NCBI GenBank assembly: GCA_040222275.1
Contig: JAVKDJ010000019.1
Location: forward strand, 9,386 to 73,385
Source of the DNA: CAXBNB01 sp040222275
GTDB lineage: Bacteria > Bacteroidota > Bacteroidia > Cytophagales > Cyclobacteriaceae
Direction of reading: 5' to 3'
Length of the DNA stretch: 64,000 nt
Both the position numbers and the translations under genes were made by a program. Of the stretch, positions 8,379 to 16,964 are shown in pieces (positions within the stretch are counted from its first letter, which is position 1; each line of letters opens with the position of its first letter). The notes under the pieces are model-generated. The model ran no database searches. It was not told the origin of the DNA and saw only the letters and a list, made by a program, of their open reading frames with translations.

Positions 8379-9164
8379 ATGGATGTACTCGAGAAAATAG
8401 TATTAGAGAAGAAAAAGGAGGTGGCAGTCCATAAGGTAAACGTGCCTATTGGCGATCTTGAAAGTCGGCCAGGCTTTCAAAGAAAATGCTATTCACTTCG
8501 CGAGAGGCTTTTGCAGGCAGAGCCGTATGGTATTGTTTCAGAATTCAAGAGGAAATCCCCTTCCAAGGGCATCATCAATGATCAGGCCGATGTGGTGAAA
8601 ACAACAACCGGATATCAATCGGCAGGCGCCTCTGGGATTTCTATCCTTACTGATACACCTTTTTTTGGAGGAGCGTATGAAGACCTTATACAGGCAAGAA
8701 AGGAACTGACAGTACCAGTGCTCAGAAAGGACTTTATAGTAGATGAATATCAGGTGCTGGAAACCAAAGCCATGGGTGCTGATGTGATGCTCCTTATAGC
8801 TGCATGCCTGAGCCAAAGACAAATCATGGAATTGGCAAAACTGGCACGATCTGTTGGATTGGAGATTTTGCTGGAAATCCATTCTGAAGAAGAGTATGAT
8901 GAAGACCTGCTGGAATACATTGATATACTGGGAGTGAACAACCGAAACCTCAAGACCTTTGAAACCAGTATATATACATCAATAGATTTGGCTGAAAAAC
9001 TGCCAGATAATGTGGTAAAGATTTCGGAAAGTGGCTTGAAAAGCCTTGAAGACCTGCAACTGATCAACAAAGCCGGGTACAAGGGTTTTCTGATTGGTGA
9101 GCAATTTATGAGGCATGCAGATCCTGCTGCCGAACTGAGCGCTTTTTTATCCGGAAAAGTATAA
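8379..9164 (+). CDS. trpC: Indole-3-glycerol-phosphate synthase
   Basis: This TIM-barrel enzyme closes the indole ring by decarboxylating CdRP. Motifs include SEFKRKSPSKG (substrate lysine loop), GISILTDTPFFGG, VLRKDFIVDEYQ, EIHSEEE, LGVNNRNLKTF and SESGL. An in-frame TTG at 8361 exists but lies inside the preceding palindrome. The ATG at 8379, giving MDVLEKIVLEKKKEV and 261 residues, fits the family N-terminus better. Not fused to trpF. Confidence 0.94.
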   Translation: MDVLEKIVLEKKKEVAVHKVNVPIGDLESRPGFQRKCYSLRERLLQAEPYGIVSEFKRKSPSKGIINDQADVVKTTTGYQSAGASGISILTDTPFFGGAYEDLIQARKELTVPVLRKDFIVDEYQVLETKAMGADVMLLIAACLSQRQIMELAKLARSVGLEILLEIHSEEEYDEDLLEYIDILGVNNRNLKTFETSIYTSIDLAEKLPDNVVKISESGLKSLEDLQLINKAGYKGFLIGEQFMRHADPAAELSAFLSGKV

Positions 9165-9176
9165 ATACTTGTGCCG

Positions 9177-9794
9177 ATGAAAGTTAAAGTATGTGGACTG
9201 AACAATAAGCAAAACATTACCGAGGTGATTGCTGCGGGGGTAGATATGATTGGGCTGATATTTTATACCAAATCACCCAGAAGCATTGACAAGGGAAATG
9301 TTGATCCGGCTTTTGTCAAAGGGCTGGACGTGAAGAAGGTCGGCGTGTTTGTGAATGAAAAGGCAGAGGTGGTAGAGAAGCTCCAGAAGGAATATGGTTT
9401 GGACTACCTACAGTTGCATGGCCATGAATCGTCGGAATACTGTGCGCAAATGAAGAAGCAAGGCAGTAAAATTATCAAGGCATTTTCTGTAAGCGACAAA
9501 CTTGATTTGGATTTGTTGCGACAATACCGTTCTGCGGTTGATTATTTCTTGTTTGATACAAAAGGAAAAGACCGGGGTGGTAATGGAATAAAGTTTGACT
9601 GGGAGGCATTGGCCAACTACAACCTGGATACCCCGTTCATGCTCAGTGGTGGTATTCGTTTGGAAGACGCCAACGATGTGAAACAACTCACAATTGATAA
9701 GCTCTGGGCGGCAGACCTCAACAGTGGGTTTGAAGAAAGCCCGGGACTAAAAAAAGCGAAAGAAGTACGTGAATTTATTAATACACTAGACTAA
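9177..9794 (+). CDS. trpF: Phosphoribosylanthranilate isomerase
   Basis: This TIM-barrel isomerase converts PRA to CdRP. The N-terminal KVKVCGL supplies the catalytic Cys (about residue 6), and the catalytic Asp lies in DYFLFDTKGKDRGG. GKDRGGNGIKFDW and MLSGGIRLEDAND form the phosphate-binding part. ATG at 9177 gives the family-typical MKVKVCG start; a GTG at 9171 would add only two residues. The stop codon overlaps the trpB start by one base. Confidence 0.94.
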   Translation: MKVKVCGLNNKQNITEVIAAGVDMIGLIFYTKSPRSIDKGNVDPAFVKGLDVKKVGVFVNEKAEVVEKLQKEYGLDYLQLHGHESSEYCAQMKKQGSKIIKAFSVSDKLDLDLLRQYRSAVDYFLFDTKGKDRGGNGIKFDWEALANYNLDTPFMLSGGIRLEDANDVKQLTIDKLWAADLNSGFEESPGLKKAKEVREFINTLD

Positions 9795-11002
9795 TGGAAT
9801 TGAAAGAGACGACACAACTATACCCTGATGGGAGTGGCTATTTTGGGAGTTTTGGAGGGGCATTTATTCCTGAAATGCTTCAAGCCAATGTTCAGGAGCT
9901 GCAGGAGCAATACCTGAATATAATGGCTGACCCAGGTTTTAAACAGGAACTTGACCTGCTGTTGCGCGACTATGCCGGGCGGCCTACGCCATTATACTTT
10001 GCCAAAAGGCTTTCCGAGAAGTACAAAGCAAACATATACCTCAAAAGGGAAGATTTGTGTCATACTGGTGCGCACAAAGTGAACAACACCATAGGTCAGG
10101 TATTGCTGGCAGAAAAATTGGGCAAGAAAAAAATTATAGCGGAAACAGGTGCAGGGCAGCATGGGGTTGCTACGGCCACAGTTTGTGCGCTCAAGGGATT
10201 GGAGTGCAAGGTGTTTATGGGAGAGCTGGACATCCAGCGCCAGGCGCCTAATGTAGGGCGTATGAAACTTCTGGGAGCTGAGGTAGTGCCGGCATTATCC
10301 GGCAACAAGACCCTCAAAGATGCCACCAACGAAGCACTTCGCTATTGGATCAACCACGCTGCGGATACCCATTACATCATTGGTTCGGTAGTTGGTCCCC
10401 ATCCATACCCGGATATGGTAGCCCGTTTTCAATCTATCATTAGCGAGGAAATGAAAAAGCAGTTGAAAGAAAAAACCGGAAGTGAACTGCCCGATAAGGT
10501 AATTGCCTGCGTTGGCGGGGGCAGCAATGCCACGGGTGCTTTCTTTCACTACATAGAGGATGAAGGTGTAGAGCTGATAGCTGCCGAGGCTGCTGGTTTA
10601 GGCTTGGATTCAGGCGAGTCTGCTGCGGCAACTTTCCTGGGCAAAAGAGGAGTGTTGCATGGCAGCATGACCACCTTTATGCAAACCGACGATGGGCAGG
10701 TGGTGGAACCTTATTCTATTTCGGCAGGTATGGACTACCCGGGCATTGGCCCGGCATTGGCCCATTGGTTTAAGTCTGGCAGGGTACATTTCGAAGCAGT
10801 AACTGACGATGAAGCATTGGTGTCTGGCATGGCGCTTTGTAAAACAGAGGGCATCATCCCTGCGATAGAATCGTCCCACGCCATGGCCGTATTAGACAAA
10901 ATTTCCATTACCCCAGGCGAGACCATTGTTATCAACCTGTCGGGTAGGGGGGACAAGGATTTGGAGACGTACATTGGCTATCTATCAATGAATAATGGAT
11001 AA
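9794..11002 (+). CDS. trpB: Tryptophan synthase beta chain
   Basis: This PLP enzyme (402 residues, normal length) joins indole and serine to make tryptophan. PLP binds Lys95 in HTGAHKVNN; the catalytic Glu is in IIAETGAGQHG, and the phosphate loop is GGGSNATG. TrpB1-type features (FGGAFIPEML, GRPTPLYFA) are present. It starts on the last base of the trpF stop codon, implying translational coupling. Its partner trpA is displaced by an inserted small gene at 11016. Confidence 0.97.
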   Translation: MELKETTQLYPDGSGYFGSFGGAFIPEMLQANVQELQEQYLNIMADPGFKQELDLLLRDYAGRPTPLYFAKRLSEKYKANIYLKREDLCHTGAHKVNNTIGQVLLAEKLGKKKIIAETGAGQHGVATATVCALKGLECKVFMGELDIQRQAPNVGRMKLLGAEVVPALSGNKTLKDATNEALRYWINHAADTHYIIGSVVGPHPYPDMVARFQSIISEEMKKQLKEKTGSELPDKVIACVGGGSNATGAFFHYIEDEGVELIAAEAAGLGLDSGESAAATFLGKRGVLHGSMTTFMQTDDGQVVEPYSISAGMDYPGIGPALAHWFKSGRVHFEAVTDDEALVSGMALCKTEGIIPAIESSHAMAVLDKISITPGETIVINLSGRGDKDLETYIGYLSMNNG

Positions 11003-11015
11003 TTAAGAATGAACA

Positions 11016-11369
11016 ATGGCTGAGAATATTATCCTGGATAAAAGCTATGCATTTGCTAAAGAAATAGTGTTGTATTGCCTTGAAGTTCAGACAACCAAAA
11101 GGGAATATGTTCTTTCCAGGCAACTACTAAGGTCAGAGACGTCTATAGGAGCTAATGTTGAAGAGGCTATTGGTGGTTTTTCAAAGAAAGATTTCAGATA
11201 TAAAATGTCCATAGCCTATAAGGAATCCCGGGAATCAACCTATTGGCTCAGACTCTTGCGGGATACAGAAATAGGTGAAGTTGAAAGGGCTAAACAATTA
11301 TTGAAGGAACTAGAAGAAATATCCAGAATACTTTTCAAAATTGTAAAAAACTCAAAGACTGAAAGTTAA
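11016..11369 (+). CDS. Four-helix-bundle protein (23S rRNA intervening-sequence/S23 family)
   Basis: This 117-residue, fully helical protein carries the hallmarks of the IVP/S23 family: SYAFAKEIVLYCL, YVLSRQLLRSETSIGANVEEAIGG, FRYKMSIAYKESRESTYWLRLL. Family members occur inside rRNA intervening sequences and widely as solitary genes in Bacteroidota; their function is not settled. Here the gene sits between trpB and trpA, 13 bases after trpB, and so is probably read from the trp transcript. A low-complexity AT-rich stretch (about 11399-11440) separates it from trpA, as if it had been inserted. No catalytic motif is visible. Confidence 0.88.
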   Translation: MAENIILDKSYAFAKEIVLYCLEVQTTKREYVLSRQLLRSETSIGANVEEAIGGFSKKDFRYKMSIAYKESRESTYWLRLLRDTEIGEVERAKQLLKELEEISRILFKIVKNSKTES

Positions 11370-11440
11370 GTTTCATATTTCAACGGGGCAATACCCTCTT
11401 ATGAATTAATAATTACCAATTACACATTACCAATTCTAAA

Positions 11441-12220
11441 ATGAATAATAGAATAAACAACCTACTTAACAATAAAGACAACCTGCTGACTATTTTCTTC
11501 ACAGCTGGTTTTCCACAGCTTAATGATACCATGCCTATCCTGGAACAACTACAGGAATCCGGCGTGGATATGATCGAAATAGGAATCCCTTTTTCTGACC
11601 CGGTAGCTGATGGCCCGGTAATTCAGCAAAGCAACCTGCAAGCCATAGAAAATGGCATGACAGTAAAATTGCTGTTCCAGCAATTGCAGGGAATGAGGAA
11701 GACTATAAAAGTACCTGTGATCATAATGAGTTCCCTCAATCCCATACTGCAATATGGCATGGAAGAGTTTTGTGAGCAATGTGAACGTGTGGGCATAGAT
11801 GGATTGATATTGCCTGACCTTCCTATTGATGTCTATAAAAGGGAATACAAATCAGCTTTTGACAAACACGGTTTACATAACATTTTACTGGTGACGCCAA
11901 CCACACCCGAAAGCAGGATACGAGCAATTGATCAGGACTCATCCGGGTTCATTTACCTGGTGTCTTCTTCTAGTATCACGGGGGCAAAGGGCCAGTTTTC
12001 TGAAGAGCAATTGGCCTATTTCAAACGAATAAAATCTTTGAATTTGTCAACACCAACCCTTATCGGATTTGGCATTTCTGATAGCCATACTTTTAAGGAA
12101 GTATGCCAGCATTCGAAAGGGGGGATCATTGGGAGTGCTTTTGTCAATGCTGTCAAAGCTGAAGGAAATTTACAAACCAAGACAGATGATTTTATACGGC
12201 ATATTCGCCCAAAACATTGA
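11441..12220 (+). CDS. trpA: Tryptophan synthase alpha chain
   Basis: This 259-residue TIM barrel cleaves indole-3-glycerol phosphate to indole, which is channelled to TrpB. Catalytic Glu and Asp lie in DMIEIGIPFSDPVADGPVIQ. FTAGFP, GIDGLILPDLP and YLVSSSSITGAKG match the family, and the phosphate site GFGISD is present. It is the last gene of the operon; a terminator follows at 12294. Confidence 0.95.
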   Translation: MNNRINNLLNNKDNLLTIFFTAGFPQLNDTMPILEQLQESGVDMIEIGIPFSDPVADGPVIQQSNLQAIENGMTVKLLFQQLQGMRKTIKVPVIIMSSLNPILQYGMEEFCEQCERVGIDGLILPDLPIDVYKREYKSAFDKHGLHNILLVTPTTPESRIRAIDQDSSGFIYLVSSSSITGAKGQFSEEQLAYFKRIKSLNLSTPTLIGFGISDSHTFKEVCQHSKGGIIGSAFVNAVKAEGNLQTKTDDFIRHIRPKH

Positions 12221-12293
12221 GAAAGGTAATTTAGACGAATCTAAAAATTACCTGTTAACTTTCTGTAATTGTGGTAATTACGAATTAATAATT

Positions 12294-12322
12294 AAAGCAT
12301 TTTCTAAGGAAGGTGCTTTTTT
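12294..12322 (+). terminator. Terminator of the trp operon
   Basis: An 11-bp stem (12294-12304 / 12309-12319, with two G-U pairs) and loop TAAG are followed by a T run ending at 12322, 74 bases after the trpA stop. It closes the tryptophan transcript. Confidence 0.82.
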
Positions 12323-12693
12323 CGTTTAACAGGAGGGGATATTCAGGGGAACATTGGGATAACTTTAGATAAGGTCAAAGAATGGTGCTTACATTGGTCA
12401 GGTTTAGTGACCGTTCATGTATTTAGCCAAACAATAATTTAGCTATCTCATATATTCTTTTTATTTTGCCAGATAGATGACTAAATCACCCTGAACCAGG
12501 ATAAGAAATATATGGCCGAATTTTTCATGCCTCATTTCCCGAATTTTGTTTTGATACTCCTGGATAGTCCTGTCTTTTCATTTCACCCAAAAACTTTGAT
12601 AGGAATTATTAATGAGTCCAACTTACCGGATTCATTGATTCAGTGTGTTGTCCCTAGCAGCGAATTAACATTAACCTCTATTTAACTATTAAT
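12323..12693. other. Intergenic region upstream of the POT transporters
   Basis: This 371-bp AT-rich stretch has no supportable ORF on either strand. It presumably holds the promoter of the transporter pair. TTTG-like motifs occur near 12594, but no convincing promoter pair could be fixed. Confidence 0.4.
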
Positions 12694-14457
12694 ATGGAAA
12701 AAGAAGAAGAAATATTTGGTCACCCAAAAGGATTGTATATCTGCTTTCTGACCGAAATGTGGGAAAGGTTTTCATTCTATGGAATGAAATTTTTGTTGCT
12801 GCTGTACCTTACCAAATATCATTTATTTACAGATTCCAACGGATTGGATATCCTGGGTGCCTATGCCGGATTGGTGTATGCCATGCCTGTAATAGGAGGT
12901 ATGCTGGCAGACAGGTACCTGGGCATGCGAAAAGCTGTAATATATGGGGGCATCATGTTATGCCTTGGCCATTTGGGAATGGCATTCGAAGGAAAGCAGG
13001 CCACCATGGCGGGTGGTGAAGTTGTCCAGGATTTGTTTGCCCTGAATGTCTTCTATTTTTCCCTGGCACTGATCATAGTAGGGGTGGGTTTTTTAAAACC
13101 TAATATTTCGACCATAGTAGGAAAACTCTATACACAAGGGGACGATCGCAGGGATTCTGGTTTCACTATTTTCTACATGGGAATTAACCTCGGGTCTTTT
13201 TTGGCTACATTAATCTGTGGATGGCTGGGTGAAACCTATGGATGGGGCTATGGCTTTGGTGCCGCAGGTATCGGCATGTTGCTCGGTCTGGTCACTTTCA
13301 CCTGGGGACAGAAATTCCTTCACGGCCATGCAGAACCAGAAAACCCGGAAATATTGAAAGAGAAGTCTGTTATAGGCTTGAATAAAGAATATACAATTTA
13401 CCTTTTATCTACTATTAGCGTGGCAGTAATATGGTTTTTGGTACAGTCCAATGCCATTGTGCACAACGCACTTAATATAATGGCCATTGGTGTGTTGGCC
13501 TGGTTGGTTTGGTTTCTATATACACAATGTAATGCTGTGGAACGGGGGAGAATGACTGTTTTGGCCAGTCTCACCATATTTACAGTAGTTTTTTGGGCTT
13601 TGTTCGAGCAATCTGCCGCCTCAATGACGCTCTACGCCGACAGGGTGGTGAACAGGGTAATTCTCGACCAGATATTTACCTCTGGTGCTACTTCAGGATT
13701 TTACATTTTGGGAATAGTGTTGCTGGCAGCACCATTTTTAGTAGCTTTTCTAGGAAAGAACAAGTTTAAATTACTCAATCCATCTGAATCAAAGATTGTG
13801 ATTGGAATACTAGTTTTGGTTGGAGGTGCATTGGCCTATCAGGGAATTAAAGCCTTTTTATTTGCCGGAGAGGTGTCTTCCTCTGCAACTGGCATACCTG
13901 TAAAATGGGAAATGACTGCAGTGCAAACCGGTTCGTTGAATGCCATGTTCATTTTCCTTCTTGCGCCAATATTTGCTGTTCTTTGGACGCTGTTGGCCAA
14001 AAAGAAATGGGAACCAAATACACCTATGAAATTTGCATTGGGCATCCTCCAGGCCGGGCTTGGTTTTGGCGCGCTGGTATTGGGGGCATCTATGCCTGGA
14101 GCTGAAGGAAAGGTAGCCCTGATCTGGCTGGTGTTGGCATATCTGCTACACACAACAGGCGAACTATGCCTGTCTCCGGTGGGACTATCTGCTGTGACCA
14201 AACTCGCAGTGCCTAAGGTGGTGGGCGTGATGATGGGCTCCTGGTTTTTGGCTACAGCCTATTCTGAATTGGTTGCTGCACAAATAGCCAAATTTGCTGC
14301 TATCGATACAGAAGGGGGTATGGTGACAGATATTTCAGCTGCACTCGTTACTTATACCGATTTCTTTTCGTCCCTGATGTGGGTAGGGGTCGCTATTAGT
14401 GCCGTACTATTTGTACTCAATCCTTTGATGAAAAAAGGAATGCATGGAGTACACTAA
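12694..14457 (+). CDS. POT-family proton-dependent oligopeptide transporter
   Basis: The 587-residue product is a polytopic inner-membrane protein (about 12-14 hydrophobic segments). Family signatures are EMWERFSFYGMKFLLLLYL (ExxERFxYYG, TM1), GGMLADRYLGMRKAV, GFLKPNISTIVGKLY, RRDSGFTIFYMGINLGS and ELCLSPVGLSAVTKLAP-like ELCLSPVGLSAVTKLA in the C-terminal half. POT proteins import di- and tripeptides with protons. A second paralogue follows 78 bases later. Both proteins end in MHGVH, a tail that points to recent duplication or a shared constraint. Confidence 0.93.
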   Translation: MEKEEEIFGHPKGLYICFLTEMWERFSFYGMKFLLLLYLTKYHLFTDSNGLDILGAYAGLVYAMPVIGGMLADRYLGMRKAVIYGGIMLCLGHLGMAFEGKQATMAGGEVVQDLFALNVFYFSLALIIVGVGFLKPNISTIVGKLYTQGDDRRDSGFTIFYMGINLGSFLATLICGWLGETYGWGYGFGAAGIGMLLGLVTFTWGQKFLHGHAEPENPEILKEKSVIGLNKEYTIYLLSTISVAVIWFLVQSNAIVHNALNIMAIGVLAWLVWFLYTQCNAVERGRMTVLASLTIFTVVFWALFEQSAASMTLYADRVVNRVILDQIFTSGATSGFYILGIVLLAAPFLVAFLGKNKFKLLNPSESKIVIGILVLVGGALAYQGIKAFLFAGEVSSSATGIPVKWEMTAVQTGSLNAMFIFLLAPIFAVLWTLLAKKKWEPNTPMKFALGILQAGLGFGALVLGASMPGAEGKVALIWLVLAYLLHTTGELCLSPVGLSAVTKLAVPKVVGVMMGSWFLATAYSELVAAQIAKFAAIDTEGGMVTDISAALVTYTDFFSSLMWVGVAISAVLFVLNPLMKKGMHGVH

Positions 14458-14535
14458 TATTATGTCAATGTAATAATTAGGCTCAAACAGGTGGTCATTG
14501 ATTTCGAATATTGATGGCCCCTTTAAAGAAACAAT

Positions 14536-16059
14536 ATGAACCCATCCAATCAACCTCAACTTTTTGGCCACCCAAAAGGCCTGTTCTACCTTTTCTTTGC
14601 AGAACTCTGGGAGCGCTTCAGTTTTTATGGCATGCGTGCTTTGCTGATGCTCTATATGACCGAAGAAATCTACAAAGCACTCGAAGCACGTGATGTCATT
14701 GCCTCAACTATCTATGCTGCTTATGGCGCCCTGGTATATGGTACCCCGGTGCTTGGGGGCATGTTGGCAGATAAGCTTTTAGGGTTCAGGCGCTCGATAC
14801 TTCTCGGCGGGTCGCTGATGGCCCTTGGGCATTTTGTGCTCGCATTCGAATACCAGGTGGCCTTTTTCCTGGCGCTTGGTTTGCTCATTGTTGGGAATGG
14901 GCTTTTCAAACCCAATATCTCTACGTTCGTGGGTGCGCTGTATGAACAAGGTGACCCACGAAGGGATTCTGGTTTCACCATTTTTTATATGGGCATCAAT
15001 ATCGGGGCTTTTGTGGCACCACTATTTTGTGGCTGGTTGGGTTTTGAGTTTGGCTGGCATTATGGCTTTGGAGCTGCTGGCGTAGGTATGGTGGTGGGCC
15101 TGATTGTATTCTGGTCGGGGCTGAAGAACGGTACCTTTGGTGAGCATGGGTATGCACCCGACGAAGACTACCTTGACCAAACAAAATTTGGCCTAAAAAT
15201 CAAGCAACTGGTTCCTTTCTTTGCCTTTCTATTGGTACCATTCATAGCATTGATGATGTTTTATGGCAATTTGTCCATTCCATTTGTAGGGCAGGTGTAT
15301 TATGAAGGCCAGGTGGTTGATTATGTTTTTTGGGCGATACTCCTCGTGATACTTTTTGTGATTATAAAAACCATGATGGAAGTATCAAAAGAAGAAAGGG
15401 AGCGCCTGGTGGTGATAGTTTTTCTCACCATGTTTATGACGCTATTCTGGGGTTTTTACGAATTGGCAGGAAGTACACTTACACTTTTTGCTTTGAGAAA
15501 TGTGAACTTAATGTGGATCAATGCTTCCCAGACCAACGCCATTACCGCATTGTTCATCATCATGTTTGCCATGCTCTTTTCCTGGCTATGGGTCTATCTT
15601 TCAAAAAAGAAAATGAATCCTTACACCCCGTACAAATTTGCCTTTGGCCTGCTCATCCTTGGAGCTGGTTACGCAGTGTATTGGCTTAGTGGAGGGTTTG
15701 CCGACACTAATGGAAGGGTACCCTTCTTTTTTATGGTGTTCGGTTATATGCTGTTTTCAACTGGAGAGCTGTTTATGTCGCCTGTAGGATTGTCAAAAGT
15801 GACCGAGCTGGCACCCAAACAGATCGTTGCTTTTATGATGGGGGTGTGGTTTTTGTCTTCAGCCTTTGCCTTTCGCCTGGTTGGGCTGGTGGGCAAACTA
15901 TTGGCCGTTGAAGGGTCAGCAGAGAATGCAGACCCTATGGTGTCGCTGCAAATATATACCGATGGCTTTGAGCAAATCGCTTATGTAACACTGGCTGGTG
16001 CTGCATTGGCCTTTATCCTGGCACCATTACTGAGAAAGTGGATGCACGGCGTGCACTAA
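14536..16059 (+). CDS. POT-family proton-dependent oligopeptide transporter (second copy)
   Basis: This is a 507-residue paralogue of the preceding gene with the same order of motifs: FGHPKGLFYLFFAELWERFSFYGM, GGMLADKLLGFRRS, GLFKPNISTFVGALYEQGDPRRDSGFTIFYMGINIG, and GELFMSPVGLSKVTELAP. It is about 80 residues shorter, mainly in the loops and transmembrane region of the second half. The tandem arrangement suggests one operon and complementary peptide specificities, which sequence alone cannot define. Confidence 0.93.
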   Translation: MNPSNQPQLFGHPKGLFYLFFAELWERFSFYGMRALLMLYMTEEIYKALEARDVIASTIYAAYGALVYGTPVLGGMLADKLLGFRRSILLGGSLMALGHFVLAFEYQVAFFLALGLLIVGNGLFKPNISTFVGALYEQGDPRRDSGFTIFYMGINIGAFVAPLFCGWLGFEFGWHYGFGAAGVGMVVGLIVFWSGLKNGTFGEHGYAPDEDYLDQTKFGLKIKQLVPFFAFLLVPFIALMMFYGNLSIPFVGQVYYEGQVVDYVFWAILLVILFVIIKTMMEVSKEERERLVVIVFLTMFMTLFWGFYELAGSTLTLFALRNVNLMWINASQTNAITALFIIMFAMLFSWLWVYLSKKKMNPYTPYKFAFGLLILGAGYAVYWLSGGFADTNGRVPFFFMVFGYMLFSTGELFMSPVGLSKVTELAPKQIVAFMMGVWFLSSAFAFRLVGLVGKLLAVEGSAENADPMVSLQIYTDGFEQIAYVTLAGAALAFILAPLLRKWMHGVH

Positions 16060-16092
16060 TACAGCCCCTGATATTTTTAGAAAACTGTCACC

Positions 16093-16851
16093 TCAAATGG
16101 TATAACCTCCATCCGCAGTAAACACACTTCCGGTACAATAGGAAGAAGCATCCGAAGCTAGAAAAAGCGCCATTCCTGAGATATCTTCAGGCATTCCGAT
16201 CCTTGGGAGGGGAAGTCTCTTTACCATCTTTTCAGTAACAGCTTCATTGCTCCATAGTGCCTCGCTAAACTTGGTTTTGATAAGGCCGGGACAAATAACG
16301 TTGGCCCTGATTCCGGCTGCACCAAATTCCTTGGCCATTACCTTGGTCAGTGAGATCAAAGCCGACTTGCTTACGCTGTAGATGCCCAATAGGGGTTCAG
16401 GGGAAAGCCCACCAATACTGCTGATGTTGATGATTGACCCATTGCCACCTTTTGCCATGGCTGGAAAAGCCAGTTTGGACAATTCGAACGGTCCTTTCAC
16501 ATTCACATTCATGATATGGTCGAAGCTGGCGCCATCTGTATTCAGCACAGGCCCGAACACCGGATTGGTGGCGGCATTGTTCACCAATACATCAATCTGA
16601 CCATACTTGTCCATAGTGGCATCCACCAGGTGTTTGAGGTCGGCTTCTTTGCCAGCATTGGCGGCTATGCCTATGGCCTCATGGCCTTGTGCCTTGATAG
16701 TGTGGGCCACTTCGTCCACAGCTTCCTGGTTTCTACTGGATACCACCACCTTTGCCCCATATTGGGCATAGAGTTCTGCAATGGCACGGCCAATGCCTTT
16801 GCTCGCCCCGGTGACTATGGCTACTTTGTTTTTTAGGGAGAATGTGTCCAT
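16093..16851 (-). CDS. SDR-family NAD(P)-dependent oxidoreductase
   Basis: This 252-residue classical short-chain dehydrogenase has the Rossmann motif TGASKGIG (about 15-22), NNAATNP (structural NNAG position), INISS with the catalytic Ser, and the YSVSK catalytic Tyr/Lys pair. The C-terminus ends TADGGYTI. Overall it resembles the DHRS4/FabG-like group. The substrate is unknown. It converges on the POT transporter gene and is divergent from the cyclase gene at 16965. A perfect palindrome lies 14 bases upstream of its start and could be an operator. Confidence 0.92.
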   Translation of the reverse strand: MDTFSLKNKVAIVTGASKGIGRAIAELYAQYGAKVVVSSRNQEAVDEVAHTIKAQGHEAIGIAANAGKEADLKHLVDATMDKYGQIDVLVNNAATNPVFGPVLNTDGASFDHIMNVNVKGPFELSKLAFPAMAKGGNGSIINISSIGGLSPEPLLGIYSVSKSALISLTKVMAKEFGAAGIRANVICPGLIKTKFSEALWSNEAVTEKMVKRLPLPRIGMPEDISGMALFLASDASSYCTGSVFTADGGYTI

Positions 16852-16864
16852 GTTTTTGAAATTT

Positions 16865-16881
16865 GTATCTTGCCAAGATAC
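16865..16881. promoter_or_regulatory. Perfect 17-bp palindrome in the SDR/cyclase divergent promoter
   Basis: GTATCTTG-C-CAAGATAC is an exact 8-bp inverted repeat around one base, 14 bp upstream of the SDR start codon and 84 bp upstream of the cyclase. Its size and symmetry suit a dimeric repressor site. No cognate regulator gene is seen nearby. Confidence 0.45.
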
Positions 16882-16964
16882 TTATTGCTTGGTATATAGC
16901 ACAAATTCAGTTCTAGTTTTTAGAAATTTGTTTTTTTAAATCGCCTTATGCCTAAATTTATGCC

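Noticed and set aside
12069..12329. Plus-strand 86-codon ORF overlapping the end of trpA
   Set aside because: Most of it lies within trpA in another frame and its tail runs through the trp terminator.
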